Shown: positions 52,618 to 62,261, counted from the first letter of the stretch. The stretch is DNA of 64,000 bases from an uncultured Lachnospiraceae bacterium (GCA_934408585.1 CAKRVA010000002.1:124001-188000), one strand, 5' to 3'. The notes: a model not told the origin generated them from the sequence alone. Translations and numbers: made by a program.

Positions 52618-54045
52618 ATGAGAAAAACACTTTATCTGAAATTTATACTTGCTTATATCATTTTCGGATTTTTCGGCTTTATGGTTGTAGCTACTTTTGT
52701 AAACAGCATGACCATGGAACACCTGAAACGTGAAAAAGCGGATGCACTCTATAAAGAAGCAACCCTGATTGCAAATACCTATGCTTCTGATTTGTACAAC
52801 AACGAAGCCACTCTGGAAAATGTGAAGTCACAGTTAGATGCATTGGATACGTATCTCTCCGCCACGCTATGGATTATCAATCCTTCCGGTAGATTAATCC
52901 TGAGCTCCAAATCTCCGGTTGATGTTGAAACGGAAATCGTCATCAAAGACTTTGACCCGACCATTACGCAGGGTTCCTACTATACCGTCGGCGATTTCTT
53001 TGATAATTTCAAAGAAGAACAGTTAAGCGTATTTGCCCCAATTACTTCTAATTTTAAGGTTCGCGGATATGTGGTCATCCACTACCCTATGGAAAACCTT
53101 GAGTTGTCCTGCAAAAATCTGCTTAATATTTCTTACATTATGCTGGTTATTTTGTTCCTGCTGTCATTGATTATTTTAATCTTTTTTACAGAGATGGTTT
53201 ACCTTCCACTGCGAAAAATCACTACCGCGACCGAGCAATACGCCTCCGGTAATATGCACTATGAATTTCAAATTGACAGTGAAGATGAAATTGGATATCT
53301 TGGTGCCACCATTTCCTATATGGCAAGTGAAATTGCCCGTTCCGAGGATGACCAGAAAAAATTTGTAGCAAATGTATCTCATGATTTCCGCTCTCCACTT
53401 ACTTCTATCAAAGGATATCTGGAGGCAATACTGGATGGAACCATTCCTCCGGAAATGCATGAAAAATATTTGAATATTGTATTGAACGAAACCGAGCGTC
53501 TTAGAAAACTTACAAACAGTCTTCTTACCCTAAACAACCTGAATACAAAAGGTATGCTGCTGGATATCAGCCGGTTTGATATTAACACGGTAATCCGTAA
53601 TACTGCCGCCTCTTTTGAAGGAACCTGCAAAAAGAAAATGATTGCCATTGAATTGATTCTTACCGGCGATGAGTTGTATGTAAAGGCAGACGTCGGAAAG
53701 ATTCAACAGGTTTTATATAATCTATTGGATAATGCAGTTAAATTCAGTCATGAAGAATCCATTATCAAAATTGAAACGACCGAAAAACATCATAAAGTTT
53801 TTGTTTCTGTAAAAGACAGCGGTATCGGAATTCCCAAAGAGGAACTGAAACAAATCTGGGAACGTTTTTACAAATCCGACTTATCACGTGGTAAGGATAA
53901 AAAGGGCACCGGACTCGGGTTGTCCATCACACGTGAAATTATCCGTTCCCATGGAGAAAACATTAACGTTATCAGTACTGAAGGTGTTGGCTCTGAATTT
54001 ATTTTCTCCCTGCCCGTTGCAGAGGATGAAAGCGAAGAAGAATAA
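52618..54045 (+). CDS. Sensor histidine kinase
   Basis: A 475-residue kinase: two membrane segments (about 8-28 and 170-192) framing a 140-residue outside sensor region, HAMP (about 192-240), HisKA with His255 (ANVSHDFRSPLTSI), and the ATPase domain (N box NLLDNAVKFS, G1 DSGIGIP, G2 GTGLGLSI). It starts 3 bases after the regulator's stop, so the two are translated together. The acidic C-terminus is short. Partner of the response regulator at 51916. Confidence 0.93.
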   Translation: MRKTLYLKFILAYIIFGFFGFMVVATFVNSMTMEHLKREKADALYKEATLIANTYASDLYNNEATLENVKSQLDALDTYLSATLWIINPSGRLILSSKSPVDVETEIVIKDFDPTITQGSYYTVGDFFDNFKEEQLSVFAPITSNFKVRGYVVIHYPMENLELSCKNLLNISYIMLVILFLLSLIILIFFTEMVYLPLRKITTATEQYASGNMHYEFQIDSEDEIGYLGATISYMASEIARSEDDQKKFVANVSHDFRSPLTSIKGYLEAILDGTIPPEMHEKYLNIVLNETERLRKLTNSLLTLNNLNTKGMLLDISRFDINTVIRNTAASFEGTCKKKMIAIELILTGDELYVKADVGKIQQVLYNLLDNAVKFSHEESIIKIETTEKHHKVFVSVKDSGIGIPKEELKQIWERFYKSDLSRGKDKKGTGLGLSITREIIRSHGENINVISTEGVGSEFIFSLPVAEDESEEE

Positions 54046-54063
54046 AAAGAAAGTGAGATTATT

Positions 54064-54558
54064 ATGCATATCATATTACATCAGCCGGAAATACCGGCAA
54101 ATACCGGAAATATCGGCAGAACCTGTGTTGCAACAGGAACGGATTTACACTTAATTGAACCTCTCGGCTTCCGCCTTGGGGAAAAAGAAATCAAACGTGC
54201 CGGTATGGACTACTGGGAGCATCTGAATGTCACCCGTTATATGAATTTTGATGAATTTAAAAAGAAACATCCGGATGCAAAAATCTGGATGGCTACGACC
54301 AAAGCAAAACATGTTTATACTGATGTTACGTTTGGTCCGGATGACTATATTATGTTTGGAAAAGAAAGTGCCGGAATTCCGGAAGAAATTCTGGTAGACT
54401 ACGAAGAAACCTGCATTCGCATCCCCATGCTTCCGGATATCCGGTCCTTAAATTTATCTAATTCCGTTGCCATTGTTCTTTACGAAGCTCTCAGGCAGCA
54501 AAACTTTGAAAGTATGCAGTTAACCGGCGAATTACACCGGCTGCATTGGGCAAATTAA
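54064..54558 (+). CDS. trmL: tRNA (cytidine(34)-2'-O)-methyltransferase
   Basis: A 164-residue SPOUT enzyme methylating the wobble base of tRNA-Leu: N-terminal HIILHQPEIPANTGNIGRTC, LIEPLGFRLGEKEIKRAGMDYW and the knot motif MFGKESAGIPEEIL...LNLSNSVAIVLYEALRQ. It follows the kinase gene by 18 bases. Its TAA stop overlaps the aminotransferase stop on the other strand (shared TTAA). Confidence 0.92.
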   Translation: MHIILHQPEIPANTGNIGRTCVATGTDLHLIEPLGFRLGEKEIKRAGMDYWEHLNVTRYMNFDEFKKKHPDAKIWMATTKAKHVYTDVTFGPDDYIMFGKESAGIPEEILVDYEETCIRIPMLPDIRSLNLSNSVAIVLYEALRQQNFESMQLTGELHRLHWAN

Positions 54559-55733
54559 TTGTCTTTCTTCTCTGCCCGAAGACGTTCAATAAATTTTGCA
54601 ATTTTTTCCATTGCAATTTTAAGATTCTCCAGGGAATACGCATAGGAAATTCGAAGGAAACCTTCCCCACAATCTCCGAATGCGGTTCCCGGTACAACGG
54701 CAACTTTTTCTTCCCGAAGAAGTCGTTCTGCAAATTCATCACTCGTCATTCCAAATTCTTTAATACATGGAAATACATAGAATGCCCCATATGGTTCAAA
54801 ACACTGCAATCCCATTTCTTTAAATGCGTATAAAAGATATCGTCTTCTCTGATTATATGCTTCCCGCATCATTTTTACATCTTCATCGCCATTGCGCAAT
54901 GCTTCCACTGCTGCATACTGGCTCGTCGTAGGTGCACACATAATTGCGAACTGATGAATCTTTAGCATCTGCTTTAAAATATTCTCTGGTGCAAGTGCAT
55001 ATCCCAGACGCCAGCCAGTCATTGCATATGCTTTCGAAAAACCATTGATGAGTACGGTTCTCTCCTGCATTCCCGGAAGGCTTACGATTGATACATGCTT
55101 TTCCTTATAAGTAAGTTCTGCATAAATTTCATCAGATATTACAAAAATGTCTTTCTCACGAATCACTTCTGCGATTGCTTCCAAATCAGATTTTTCCATA
55201 ATTGCCCCGGTCGGATTGTTCGGGAATGGTAAAATCAATACTTTCGTTTTGTCAGTAATGGCATTACGAAGTTCCTCGGCAGTAAGCCGGAATTCATTTT
55301 CTTCTTTTAATTCAATAATTACCGGCTTTGCATTTGCCAGAATGGCACATGGCTCATAGGAAACATAACTGGGCTGTGGAATCAGCACTTCTTCTCCGGG
55401 ATTTATCATGGCACGGAGTGCAATATCAATTGCCTCAGAACCACCTACGGTTACTACAACCTCATTGTTTGGATTGTAAGTAACTCCCTGCGTACGGTAA
55501 ATATAATTTACAATTTCCTGTTTTAATTCTTTTAATCCTGCATTTGATGTATAAAAGGTACGTCCTTTTTCCAGAGAGTAAATTCCCTCGTCACGGATAT
55601 GCCAGGGGGTATCGAAATCGGGTTCTCCCACGCCAAGAGAAATTGCATCATCCATTTCACTGACAATATCGAAGAATTTACGAATTCCGGAAGGCTTAAT
55701 CTCTACGATTCGGTCTGATAACGGATTTCTCAT
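54555..55733 (-). CDS. Class I/II aminotransferase (PLP)
   Basis: A 392-residue PLP enzyme: LGVGEPDFDTPWHIRD, PFPNNPTGAIM, VISDEIYAELTY and the PLP lysine region NGFSKAYAMTGWRLGY (Lys near 234). Probably acts on aspartate, aromatic or branched amino acids; the exact substrate cannot be told. ATG overlaps the stop of the Lrp-type gene by 4 bases, so that regulator probably responds to its substrate. Confidence 0.9.
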   Translation of the reverse strand: MRNPLSDRIVEIKPSGIRKFFDIVSEMDDAISLGVGEPDFDTPWHIRDEGIYSLEKGRTFYTSNAGLKELKQEIVNYIYRTQGVTYNPNNEVVVTVGGSEAIDIALRAMINPGEEVLIPQPSYVSYEPCAILANAKPVIIELKEENEFRLTAEELRNAITDKTKVLILPFPNNPTGAIMEKSDLEAIAEVIREKDIFVISDEIYAELTYKEKHVSIVSLPGMQERTVLINGFSKAYAMTGWRLGYALAPENILKQMLKIHQFAIMCAPTTSQYAAVEALRNGDEDVKMMREAYNQRRRYLLYAFKEMGLQCFEPYGAFYVFPCIKEFGMTSDEFAERLLREEKVAVVPGTAFGDCGEGFLRISYAYSLENLKIAMEKIAKFIERLRAEKKDN

Positions 55734-56212
55734 GGTGTAATCATCTCCCTTGTATCTTCATAGTTTTTGCACAAAATAGTGCCATGGTCTTTGTATTTTT
55801 TCAAAATAAAATGAGTTGCGGTGCTCAGCACGCCATCAAGCGTAGAAAGCTTATCGGAAACAAAGCTGGAAACTGCCTTTAAGGATTTTCCCTCAAGTGA
55901 TACGAGCAGATCATAGCCACCGGAAATCAGATAAACACTGTTTACTTCCGGATATTTGTAAATACGTTCTGCAAGATTATCAAATCCCTGTCCGCGTTGT
56001 GGAGTAATACGCACTTCAATCAGTGCAGTTACTTTCTCAATATCCGTCTTTTCCCAATCGATCATGGTATGATAACCGCAAATAATTCCTTCTTCTTCCA
56101 ATGCTTTTAACTCATTGGCGACATCTATTTCCTCCGCTCCGAGAATAACCGCCAGCTCTTTAATATCAATACGGCTGTTCTTTTCAATAATGGATAAAAT
56201 CTGTTCTCTCAT
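55730..56212 (-). CDS. Lrp/AsnC-family transcriptional regulator
   Basis: A 160-residue regulator: N-terminal helix-turn-helix (NSRIDIKELAVILGAEEIDVANELKALEEEGIICGYHTMIDW) and a RAM effector domain (about 70-150). AGGAGG site 5 bases before ATG. Encoded between the AIR-synthase-like gene (9 bases) and the aminotransferase (overlap). Confidence 0.92.
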   Translation of the reverse strand: MREQILSIIEKNSRIDIKELAVILGAEEIDVANELKALEEEGIICGYHTMIDWEKTDIEKVTALIEVRITPQRGQGFDNLAERIYKYPEVNSVYLISGGYDLLVSLEGKSLKAVSSFVSDKLSTLDGVLSTATHFILKKYKDHGTILCKNYEDTREMITP

Positions 56213-56221
56213 AACGACCTC

Positions 56222-57226
56222 CTAAAATTTAATTTTGTATAATTCATCCGGTGCTGCCTTATCCAGGAATCGGGTCTCTTCGCCATTGCAAATCACTTTA
56301 TCGTTTCCTGCATGTGTTGTGCCAATCATTGTTGCAGGAATACCGCCATCTGCAAGAGCCTCCACAAGTGCCTCACCATCTTCGGCAAGCATAAGCAGTG
56401 CTCCTCCTGACATCAGCTGATAAGGATTCAGTTCAAAAAATTCGCAGACCTCAATCGTTTCCTGTAAAACCGGAATCTTTTTCAAATCAATATGTAGTCC
56501 AACGTCTAATTGCCGGGATAATTCCCACAATGCACCAAAAATTCCTCCGTTCCGGATATCATGCATTGTATAAACGCCGGACTTCATCGCTATGGCAGCC
56601 TCTTTCCGGATGGAAAGCTGCTCCACAAACTCATTTGTTCTGCATAAGAAGCTTTCAGGATACCGCCTCAAAAGTTCCCTTCGTTTGTTTTGACAAAGAA
56701 TCGCAGTTCCCTCTATTCCAATATATTTGCTAACAACAATATCATACTCTTTTTTTGCCGCGTCGTGTACTGTTTTTTTACCTGTCGTTTTATTTTCTGC
56801 AGTTTCCGCCCCCTGGCCAACTGCTGTTACGGTAATCACCGGATAAGAAATTCCGGCACTAATCTGCGTATCCCCACCGGAAATCTGAATCAAAAGCTCT
56901 TTACAACATGCATCTGCATCCCGCATCAACTTTTTGAGCCATGCTTCCTCATAATCTGCAGGAATCGTAACTCCAAGTGACACCGCCACGGTTTCCGCCC
57001 CTTTGGCAGCCAGATTATTGTCTGCCGCGGTAATTACCAGTCTGGCAAGGTCCTGTACCGGTAACGCCATCGTTTCCGTTGCAATGGCAAGTGATGGTTT
57101 TTTCCATGAGAAAAAGGCGCAGTCTTCTCCTATTCCTGCACCTTTTATTAATTCTTCCCGATATATACCTATTTCCCGTAATACGGAACGATGTAATAAA
57201 TTCTCCGTTAACTTGCCTTGCTTCAT
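56222..57226 (-). CDS. AIR synthase-like (PurM/HypE/ThiL superfamily) protein
   Basis: A 334-residue protein with the PurM-type ATP-binding N-terminal fold (GAGIGEDCAFF near residue 30, ARLVITAADNNLAAKGAETVAVSLGV) and the C-terminal domain (about 180-320, MHDIRNGGIFGALWELS). It resembles HypE-like proteins of clostridia, but no hydrogenase genes are nearby. The reaction is unknown. AAGG site 9 bases before ATG; 26 bases after the VanW gene. Confidence 0.8.
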   Translation of the reverse strand: MKQGKLTENLLHRSVLREIGIYREELIKGAGIGEDCAFFSWKKPSLAIATETMALPVQDLARLVITAADNNLAAKGAETVAVSLGVTIPADYEEAWLKKLMRDADACCKELLIQISGGDTQISAGISYPVITVTAVGQGAETAENKTTGKKTVHDAAKKEYDIVVSKYIGIEGTAILCQNKRRELLRRYPESFLCRTNEFVEQLSIRKEAAIAMKSGVYTMHDIRNGGIFGALWELSRQLDVGLHIDLKKIPVLQETIEVCEFFELNPYQLMSGGALLMLAEDGEALVEALADGGIPATMIGTTHAGNDKVICNGEETRFLDKAAPDELYKIKF

Positions 57227-57252
57227 GGCTGCGTGACCTTATGCTTTCCCTT

Positions 57253-58794
57253 TTATTCTGCCGGTGCTGCCGGTTGTTCTGCTGGTGGAGCCGGCTGTTC
57301 TGCCGGTGCCGCTGGCTGCTCGGCTGGCGCTGCCGGTTGCTCGGGTGGTGTTGTTCCTGCTGCCAATGCTGCTGCAACACCCTTTACATGGTCAATGTTA
57401 TTGGTAGCAACCGCTGCCATGATTTCATTATATACATTCGGGTCGGTCGTTGCAACTCCTACTGTTGCAGAGCGTGGTGACATCGTATATACGCTGGAAT
57501 TCACCATCTCACGGCTAACCTCTTCTCCATTTTCCTTTGTAATTTTCCATAAATTTGCCTTATAGCCAATATGGGCTGACTGTACTGATACAGAGCCTAC
57601 CGGCAAAGAAGCATCTGTATAAATCACTTCGGTATCCGGATATGTTTTACTGATGACTTCACTTTCATAGGAAACTTCATGCCCTGCATCTCTGGTTTCC
57701 TGTCCGTATATTGTAAATACAATCTGCTTATCTTCCGTTGTATAGCCTTCAATATAAATTGGTGCATCTGTATTATTTACAAAACGGAAATCCTTTCCTG
57801 CCGACTCTGAAATTGCAGCATCTGCAGATGGATCTACGTAAGTAACAATCATGGAATGGTTATGACGTTCCGTAACCTCAAGCTCAGACAGCAAAACCGC
57901 ATTATACAATGTAGTTGAAACCTGACAGATTCCTCCGCCAAGACTGTCGACTACCTGACCATTCAGATAAGAACCTGCAAGATAATATCCATTCGCCTGA
58001 GAAAATGGTGCTACTGCATCATAAGTAGAAAACTCATCCCCCGGATAGAGTGTTCTTCCGTCAATCAGCCGGCATCCGTTCCGGACATTTTCACTCCGGG
58101 CAGAGCCTGACGTTTTAAAGCTGGTACTAAATGTTCCAAGAACGTCTTTGACTTTTTCAAGTTCTTCTTCAGTTCCTCTCGAATTATCTGTTTTAATTGC
58201 CAGTTCTACGACTGCATCATTACCATCCCACTCCTCACAGAGAAAGCGGTTCAGTAAAGCAAGCGAAGCTTCTTCGTCAACTACTTCACCATTCTGTCCC
58301 GGTACAATAATAAATCCACCCTCATCACGGGTAAGTGTTGCATCCTGTGCATCATGATTATATACGGAACACTGGTCTGACAGAATATGCCGTATCAATT
58401 CCTCATCACACTGGAATTCCAATGGAAAAATACGGCTTTCATGTTCCAAATCCTTGGATATTTTATACCGCTGAACAATATTTCCTTTTTGTCCAAGGTC
58501 ATAAGCCTCTTCAATAACTGCAGGATTCCCCCAGGTAAAGCCTACATCACCGGGAGTAATCTGTACTTCATTTCCTCCGACAGCTACGAGTGTGATTTTT
58601 TTGTTGCAAAGCTCTGCCACATAATCTTCAACGGTCTTTGTAGCTTCCTCCGGAGTTTTGCCTTCCAGAGAAATATCATCTACATAAATTCCCGGCAGAA
58701 TGATTCCTTCCTGCGCATATGTATCAAGAGAAAATGCGTACACAAAGCACAGACTTAAAACAAGTCCCAATAACACCGATTTAAATTTTTTCAT
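57253..58794 (-). CDS. VanW-family exported protein with Pro-rich tail
   Basis: A 513-residue protein: signal peptide (residues 1-27), a peptidoglycan-binding domain 4-like part (about 30-210), the VanW domain (about 230-370, GGGICQVSTTLYNAVLLSELEVTERHNHS), a G5-like segment and a Pro/Ala/Glu-rich tail of repeated QPAAPAE units (last 30 residues). Probably binds or shapes the cell wall; the family's enzymatic role is not known. Preceded by a tiny membrane-protein gene 45 bases away. Confidence 0.88.
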   Translation of the reverse strand: MKKFKSVLLGLVLSLCFVYAFSLDTYAQEGIILPGIYVDDISLEGKTPEEATKTVEDYVAELCNKKITLVAVGGNEVQITPGDVGFTWGNPAVIEEAYDLGQKGNIVQRYKISKDLEHESRIFPLEFQCDEELIRHILSDQCSVYNHDAQDATLTRDEGGFIIVPGQNGEVVDEEASLALLNRFLCEEWDGNDAVVELAIKTDNSRGTEEELEKVKDVLGTFSTSFKTSGSARSENVRNGCRLIDGRTLYPGDEFSTYDAVAPFSQANGYYLAGSYLNGQVVDSLGGGICQVSTTLYNAVLLSELEVTERHNHSMIVTYVDPSADAAISESAGKDFRFVNNTDAPIYIEGYTTEDKQIVFTIYGQETRDAGHEVSYESEVISKTYPDTEVIYTDASLPVGSVSVQSAHIGYKANLWKITKENGEEVSREMVNSSVYTMSPRSATVGVATTDPNVYNEIMAAVATNNIDHVKGVAAALAAGTTPPEQPAAPAEQPAAPAEQPAPPAEQPAAPAE

Positions 58795-58839
58795 ATTCCT
58801 CTCTCCTATGTAACCTAGCGTTACGGTAAATCCATTGCG

Positions 58840-58950
58840 TTATGGCATTAAATATGCTAAAGTTGGTATAATCATAGCCAGCACAAGCAAAATGATAATT
58901 ACGGATGATACAATTTTTTTACTCTTTTTATTATTAAAATTAAACATCAT
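58840..58950 (-). CDS. 36-residue single-pass membrane peptide
   Basis: Starts at MMFNFNNKKSKK, then a hydrophobic helix (about 13-34) and ends YLMP. GGGGTG stands just before the ATG pair, and it lies upstream of the VanW gene on the same strand. The basic head and single helix, plus the ribosome site, favour a real small gene. I recall similar tiny proteins in other Lachnospiraceae, but this needs a search. Function unknown. Confidence 0.5.
   Translation of the reverse strand: MMFNFNNKKSKKIVSSVIIILLVLAMIIPTLAYLMP
58867..58872 (+). promoter_or_regulatory. Possible extended -10 promoter for the gene at 58982
   Basis: TGGTATAAT at 58864-58872 is an extended -10; no good -35 is seen. It points towards the gene at 58982 and crosses the small gene at 58840-58950 in antisense. 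Confidence 0.35.
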
Positions 58951-58981
58951 TTCACCCCATTCTTTTGAAAGGATATTATAT

Positions 58982-59614
58982 ATGAAGTTTCCCTTTTTTG
59001 CAAGTTTTATTGTATTCTGTATCTGGCTTGGATACGAGATTCACAAGCACCGCAACATGGAGGCCAAAGCCTATGAAGACTTTTGGGCAAAGGAGAATGC
59101 TGCCAACAGTACAAGAAAGAAGCCTCTGGACGATTTGGAATATATTACGATACCCATGGAATCTTTTCCCTTTTCCCTTTTTTGTGAGCAGGAACAGGTT
59201 GCGGAATACCAACAAACCATCAAAGATTTATCGGCTGTTCCTGTCGTAAACTTAACCGGAATCAGCAATACTGATTTAAAACTCCAGTATGGTGCACCTA
59301 ATATTGATTTACTGTCACTTTACGATCAGCGATATACCACTCTTGTCCGCACCCTGCAAAACTGGGCAGCCTATTTATATCAGGAAAACCACCCGCAGGA
59401 AGCAAAAGTCCTGCTGGAATTTGCAGTTCATACACGCACAGACATCTATGCATCCTATGAACTCCTTATAAAAATATATGAAGAAAGTGGAGAAATTTTC
59501 CGTATTCCGGAACTTCTCCCATATGCGGAAAAAGTAAATTCCATAAGCCAGAAACGTATTATTTCTCTTTTGGAAGAGCACTCCGGCCATACGCAAGATA
59601 AATCTTATCAATAA
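58982..59614 (+). CDS. Membrane-anchored TPR-like protein, unknown
   Basis: A 210-residue protein: an N-terminal membrane segment (residues 5-19), then a soluble helical region. LVRTLQNWAAYLYQENHPQEAKVLLEFAVHTRTDIYASYELLIKIYEE (about 125-175) reads like two TPR-type helix pairs. The start at MKFPFFASF has GAAAGGA about 8 bases upstream; the longer frame lacks a site. It overlaps the convergent exonuclease gene by 56 bases. No family name recognised. Confidence 0.7.
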   Translation: MKFPFFASFIVFCIWLGYEIHKHRNMEAKAYEDFWAKENAANSTRKKPLDDLEYITIPMESFPFSLFCEQEQVAEYQQTIKDLSAVPVVNLTGISNTDLKLQYGAPNIDLLSLYDQRYTTLVRTLQNWAAYLYQENHPQEAKVLLEFAVHTRTDIYASYELLIKIYEESGEIFRIPELLPYAEKVNSISQKRIISLLEEHSGHTQDKSYQ

Positions 59615-60285
59615 TCCGGCTTGCTTCGTTCCGGGTAAGTTTTTCCACATCATAGTCTGTTACTATTTTATGCATTTCCAATAGCTGATATAACCGCTCT
59701 TTCTGAGTCTTCGTAATCGGGGACTCTTTTTTTATATTGTAAATAAGTGGAAATGGTGTAAATACCTTTTCCTCAAAAAACTGTTTTTCCAATATCTGAT
59801 ATAATGCTACGGTACTTTCGGCATCGCCCAATGCCCGATGTGCCTGATGCGAAATATGGTAATGTTCACACAATGCCGACAGTCTTCGGCTTGGCAACTG
59901 AGGAAGATAAATTCTGGAAAACTTCAGGGTATCCAGTCCGAGTGCCTGACGGTCGGATTTCCATAGTCCTTCATTTACTGCTGCCTTTTTTAAAAAAGAA
60001 TAATCAAACATAATACTGTGCCCAAGCAGCACATCATCTCCCAAAAAAGCAAGAAGTCCCGGCAGGACCTCTGATATTTCCGGTGCGGCTTCAAGCTCCG
60101 CCTGCGTAATTCCGGTCAGTTCCGTAATTTGTGGAGAAAGTGTTTTCCCGGGATTGACCAATGTTTGAAAACGCTCTGCAATCTCTCCATCAATTACTTT
60201 CACTGCCCCAATCTCAATTATTTTTTCATATTTGGGATTCAGTCCTGTTGTTTCTAAATCAATCGCGGTGTAACTTTTTGTCATG
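59559..60285 (-). CDS. DnaQ-family 3'-5' exonuclease
   Basis: A 242-residue exonuclease with the DEDDh motifs: AIDLETTGLNP (Exo I), GHSIMFDYSFL (Exo II) and HRALGDAESTVAL (Exo III). A C-terminal extension (about 170-240) has no clear match. Similar to the proofreading-like exonucleases encoded outside polymerase III. The start at MTKSYTAID has AAAGGAG 6 bases upstream. It overlaps nth by 27 bases at its start, and the convergent TPR-like gene by 56 bases at its end. Confidence 0.88.
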
Positions 60286-60924
60286 GCGTCTCCTTTGTTG
60301 ATAGTCCGAGCATACATCCGTCAGAAAACACTCTTCACATCTTGGTGTAGGTGCCTTACAAATCTCACGACCAAGTGTAATCAACTGAATATTATAGAGA
60401 ATCCAATGTTCCTTAGGAAGTTTTTTCATTAAGTCAAACTCCACCTTTTCCGGGTCCTCATGTCTGGTAATTCCCAATTTCTTTGAGATTCTCTTGACAT
60501 GTGTGTCTACAACAATACTTGGTTCCTGATAAATATTTCCACGAATGACATTTGCGGTCTTTCTTCCTACGCCTGCCAGAGAAGTCAGTTCCTCGATATT
60601 TTGGGGTACTTCACCACCAAACTTATCTCGCAAATCCTTGCAGCATGCAATCAGATTTTTTGCTTTATTATGATAAAACCCGGTAGAACGAATGTCCTGT
60701 TCCAGTTCTTTCAAATCTGCCTGTGCCATTGCATAGACATCGGGATACTTTTGAAAAAGATCTTTCGTCACAATATTTACCCTGGCATCTGTACACTGTG
60801 CACTCAGCATCGTCGCCATAAGCAGCTGCCACGGCGTTTCATAATCCAATGAGCAACGGTACTCCGTTCCATAATGTTCATCAAGTCTTTCTAAAATTGT
60901 CTTTACCTTTTCTGCTAATGTCAT
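60259..60924 (-). CDS. nth: Endonuclease III
   Basis: A 221-residue base-excision glycosylase/AP lyase: MLSAQCTDARVN, helix-hairpin-helix LAGVGRKTANVI with catalytic Lys near 121, VDTHVKRIS with catalytic Asp, and the 4Fe-4S motif C-x6-C-x2-C-x5-C at the C-terminus (CKAPTPRCEECFLTDVC). The start at MTLAEKVK has GAGGA 6 bases upstream. Confidence 0.95.
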   Translation of the reverse strand: MTLAEKVKTILERLDEHYGTEYRCSLDYETPWQLLMATMLSAQCTDARVNIVTKDLFQKYPDVYAMAQADLKELEQDIRSTGFYHNKAKNLIACCKDLRDKFGGEVPQNIEELTSLAGVGRKTANVIRGNIYQEPSIVVDTHVKRISKKLGITRHEDPEKVEFDLMKKLPKEHWILYNIQLITLGREICKAPTPRCEECFLTDVCSDYQQRRRHDKKLHRD

Positions 60925-60945
60925 TACCAATCCTCACTTGAAACC

Positions 60946-60978
60946 AAAAAGAATTGCAGACACTTTTATCTGCAATTC
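60946..60978 (-). terminator. Terminator of dnaJ
   Basis: GAATTGCAGA (60951-60960) pairs perfectly with 60969-60978, then T5 on the minus strand. It is about 15 bases after the dnaJ stop. Confidence 0.88.
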
Positions 60979-60993
60979 CCATTATCGGTCTGT

Positions 60994-62151
60994 TTATGAT
61001 TTCCAAAATTTCTTTTTCTTAGAATCTGCTTTTTCTGCATCCACATTCTTAGCTGCATTTAAGCTGTCACCGGTCAATGCATCAAACTGTTTTAACAACT
61101 CTTTTGCCTCGTTTGATAACTTCTCCGGTGTTTTTACAACCAATGTTACATACTGGTCGCCACGAACCTCTTTGTTTCGAAGGGACGGAACACCTTTTCC
61201 CTTTAAACGGACCTTCGTATCCGTCTGTGTTCCCGGTTTCACTTCATAAATGACTTTTCCGTCCACCGTGTCAACAAGTACATCTCCACCGAGTGCTGCC
61301 AATGCATAAGAAATAGATACGGTTGAATAAATATTGTAATCCTGTCTTTGGAAAATCGGATGACGGGCAACAATCACTTCTACCAGTAAATCTCCTCTTG
61401 GTCCACCGTTTGTTCCCGGCTCGCCCTTATCACGGATTCTTACGCTCTGTCCATTATCAATACCGGCAGGAATCGTAACCTTAATTTTCTTACGGCTTGC
61501 AATGTATCCTGTACCATGGCAATCAGCACATTTTTCTTTGATTACCTTTCCGGTTCCGTTACAATCCGGACAGGTCTGGACATTACGAACCGTTCCAAAG
61601 AAGGACTGCTGGGTAAATACCACCTGACCTTTACCACCACATTTGGAACAGGTTTCGGGATTTGTTCCCGGCTTTGCACCGGTACCATGACAAGTCTTAC
61701 ATTCATCCTTTAAGGTAAGCTCGATTTCTTTTTCAACACCAAAAACTGCCTCTTCAAAAGTAATTCTTACACTCGTACGGATATTGGCGCCCTTTAATGG
61801 TCCGTTGCCGCCCCCACGACGTCTTCCGCCACCAAAGAAATCGCCAAAAATATCACCAAAAATATCACTAAAGTCTGCTCCATTAAAATCGAAACCGCCA
61901 TAACCGCCGGCTCCGCCACCTTCAAATGCAGCATGACCAAACTGGTCGTATTGACGTCTTTTTTCCGGATCACTCAGAATTGCATATGCTTCGGATGCCT
62001 CCTTAAACTTTTTCTCAGCTTCTGCATCCCCGGGGTTCATATCTGGATGATATTTTTTTGCAAGTACACGGTATGCCTTTTTTATTTCTGCATCATCCGC
62101 TGTTTTGCTTACTCCAAGAACCTCATAATAATCTCTCTTCTGCTCTGCCAT
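60994..62151 (-). CDS. dnaJ: Chaperone DnaJ
   Basis: A 385-residue type I Hsp40: J domain with HPD (about 34-36), Gly/Phe-rich linker (about 75-115), four CxxCxGxG zinc motifs (about 147-220) and C-terminal substrate domains. It stimulates DnaK, encoded upstream in the operon. A GGAG site precedes ATG. Confidence 0.96.
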   Translation of the reverse strand: MAEQKRDYYEVLGVSKTADDAEIKKAYRVLAKKYHPDMNPGDAEAEKKFKEASEAYAILSDPEKRRQYDQFGHAAFEGGGAGGYGGFDFNGADFSDIFGDIFGDFFGGGRRRGGGNGPLKGANIRTSVRITFEEAVFGVEKEIELTLKDECKTCHGTGAKPGTNPETCSKCGGKGQVVFTQQSFFGTVRNVQTCPDCNGTGKVIKEKCADCHGTGYIASRKKIKVTIPAGIDNGQSVRIRDKGEPGTNGGPRGDLLVEVIVARHPIFQRQDYNIYSTVSISYALAALGGDVLVDTVDGKVIYEVKPGTQTDTKVRLKGKGVPSLRNKEVRGDQYVTLVVKTPEKLSNEAKELLKQFDALTGDSLNAAKNVDAEKADSKKKKFWKS

Positions 62152-62182
62152 GCTTTTACTGCCTCTCCATTAAACCAGATTA

Positions 62183-62232
62183 AGATGCTACTGCACAGGC
62201 TATTATTGTTACAGCCTGTGCAGGTAACATCT
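62183..62232 (-). other. Stem-loop between dnaK and dnaJ
   Basis: CTGCACAGGCT (62191-62201) pairs perfectly with AGCCTGTGCAG (62213-62223), flanked by AGATG/CATCT. There is no T run, so it is more likely an mRNA processing or stability element than a terminator. It may let dnaK and dnaJ be expressed at different levels. Confidence 0.6.
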
Positions 62233-62261
62233 TTTTGTACTAAAACAATCTATACTCTATC

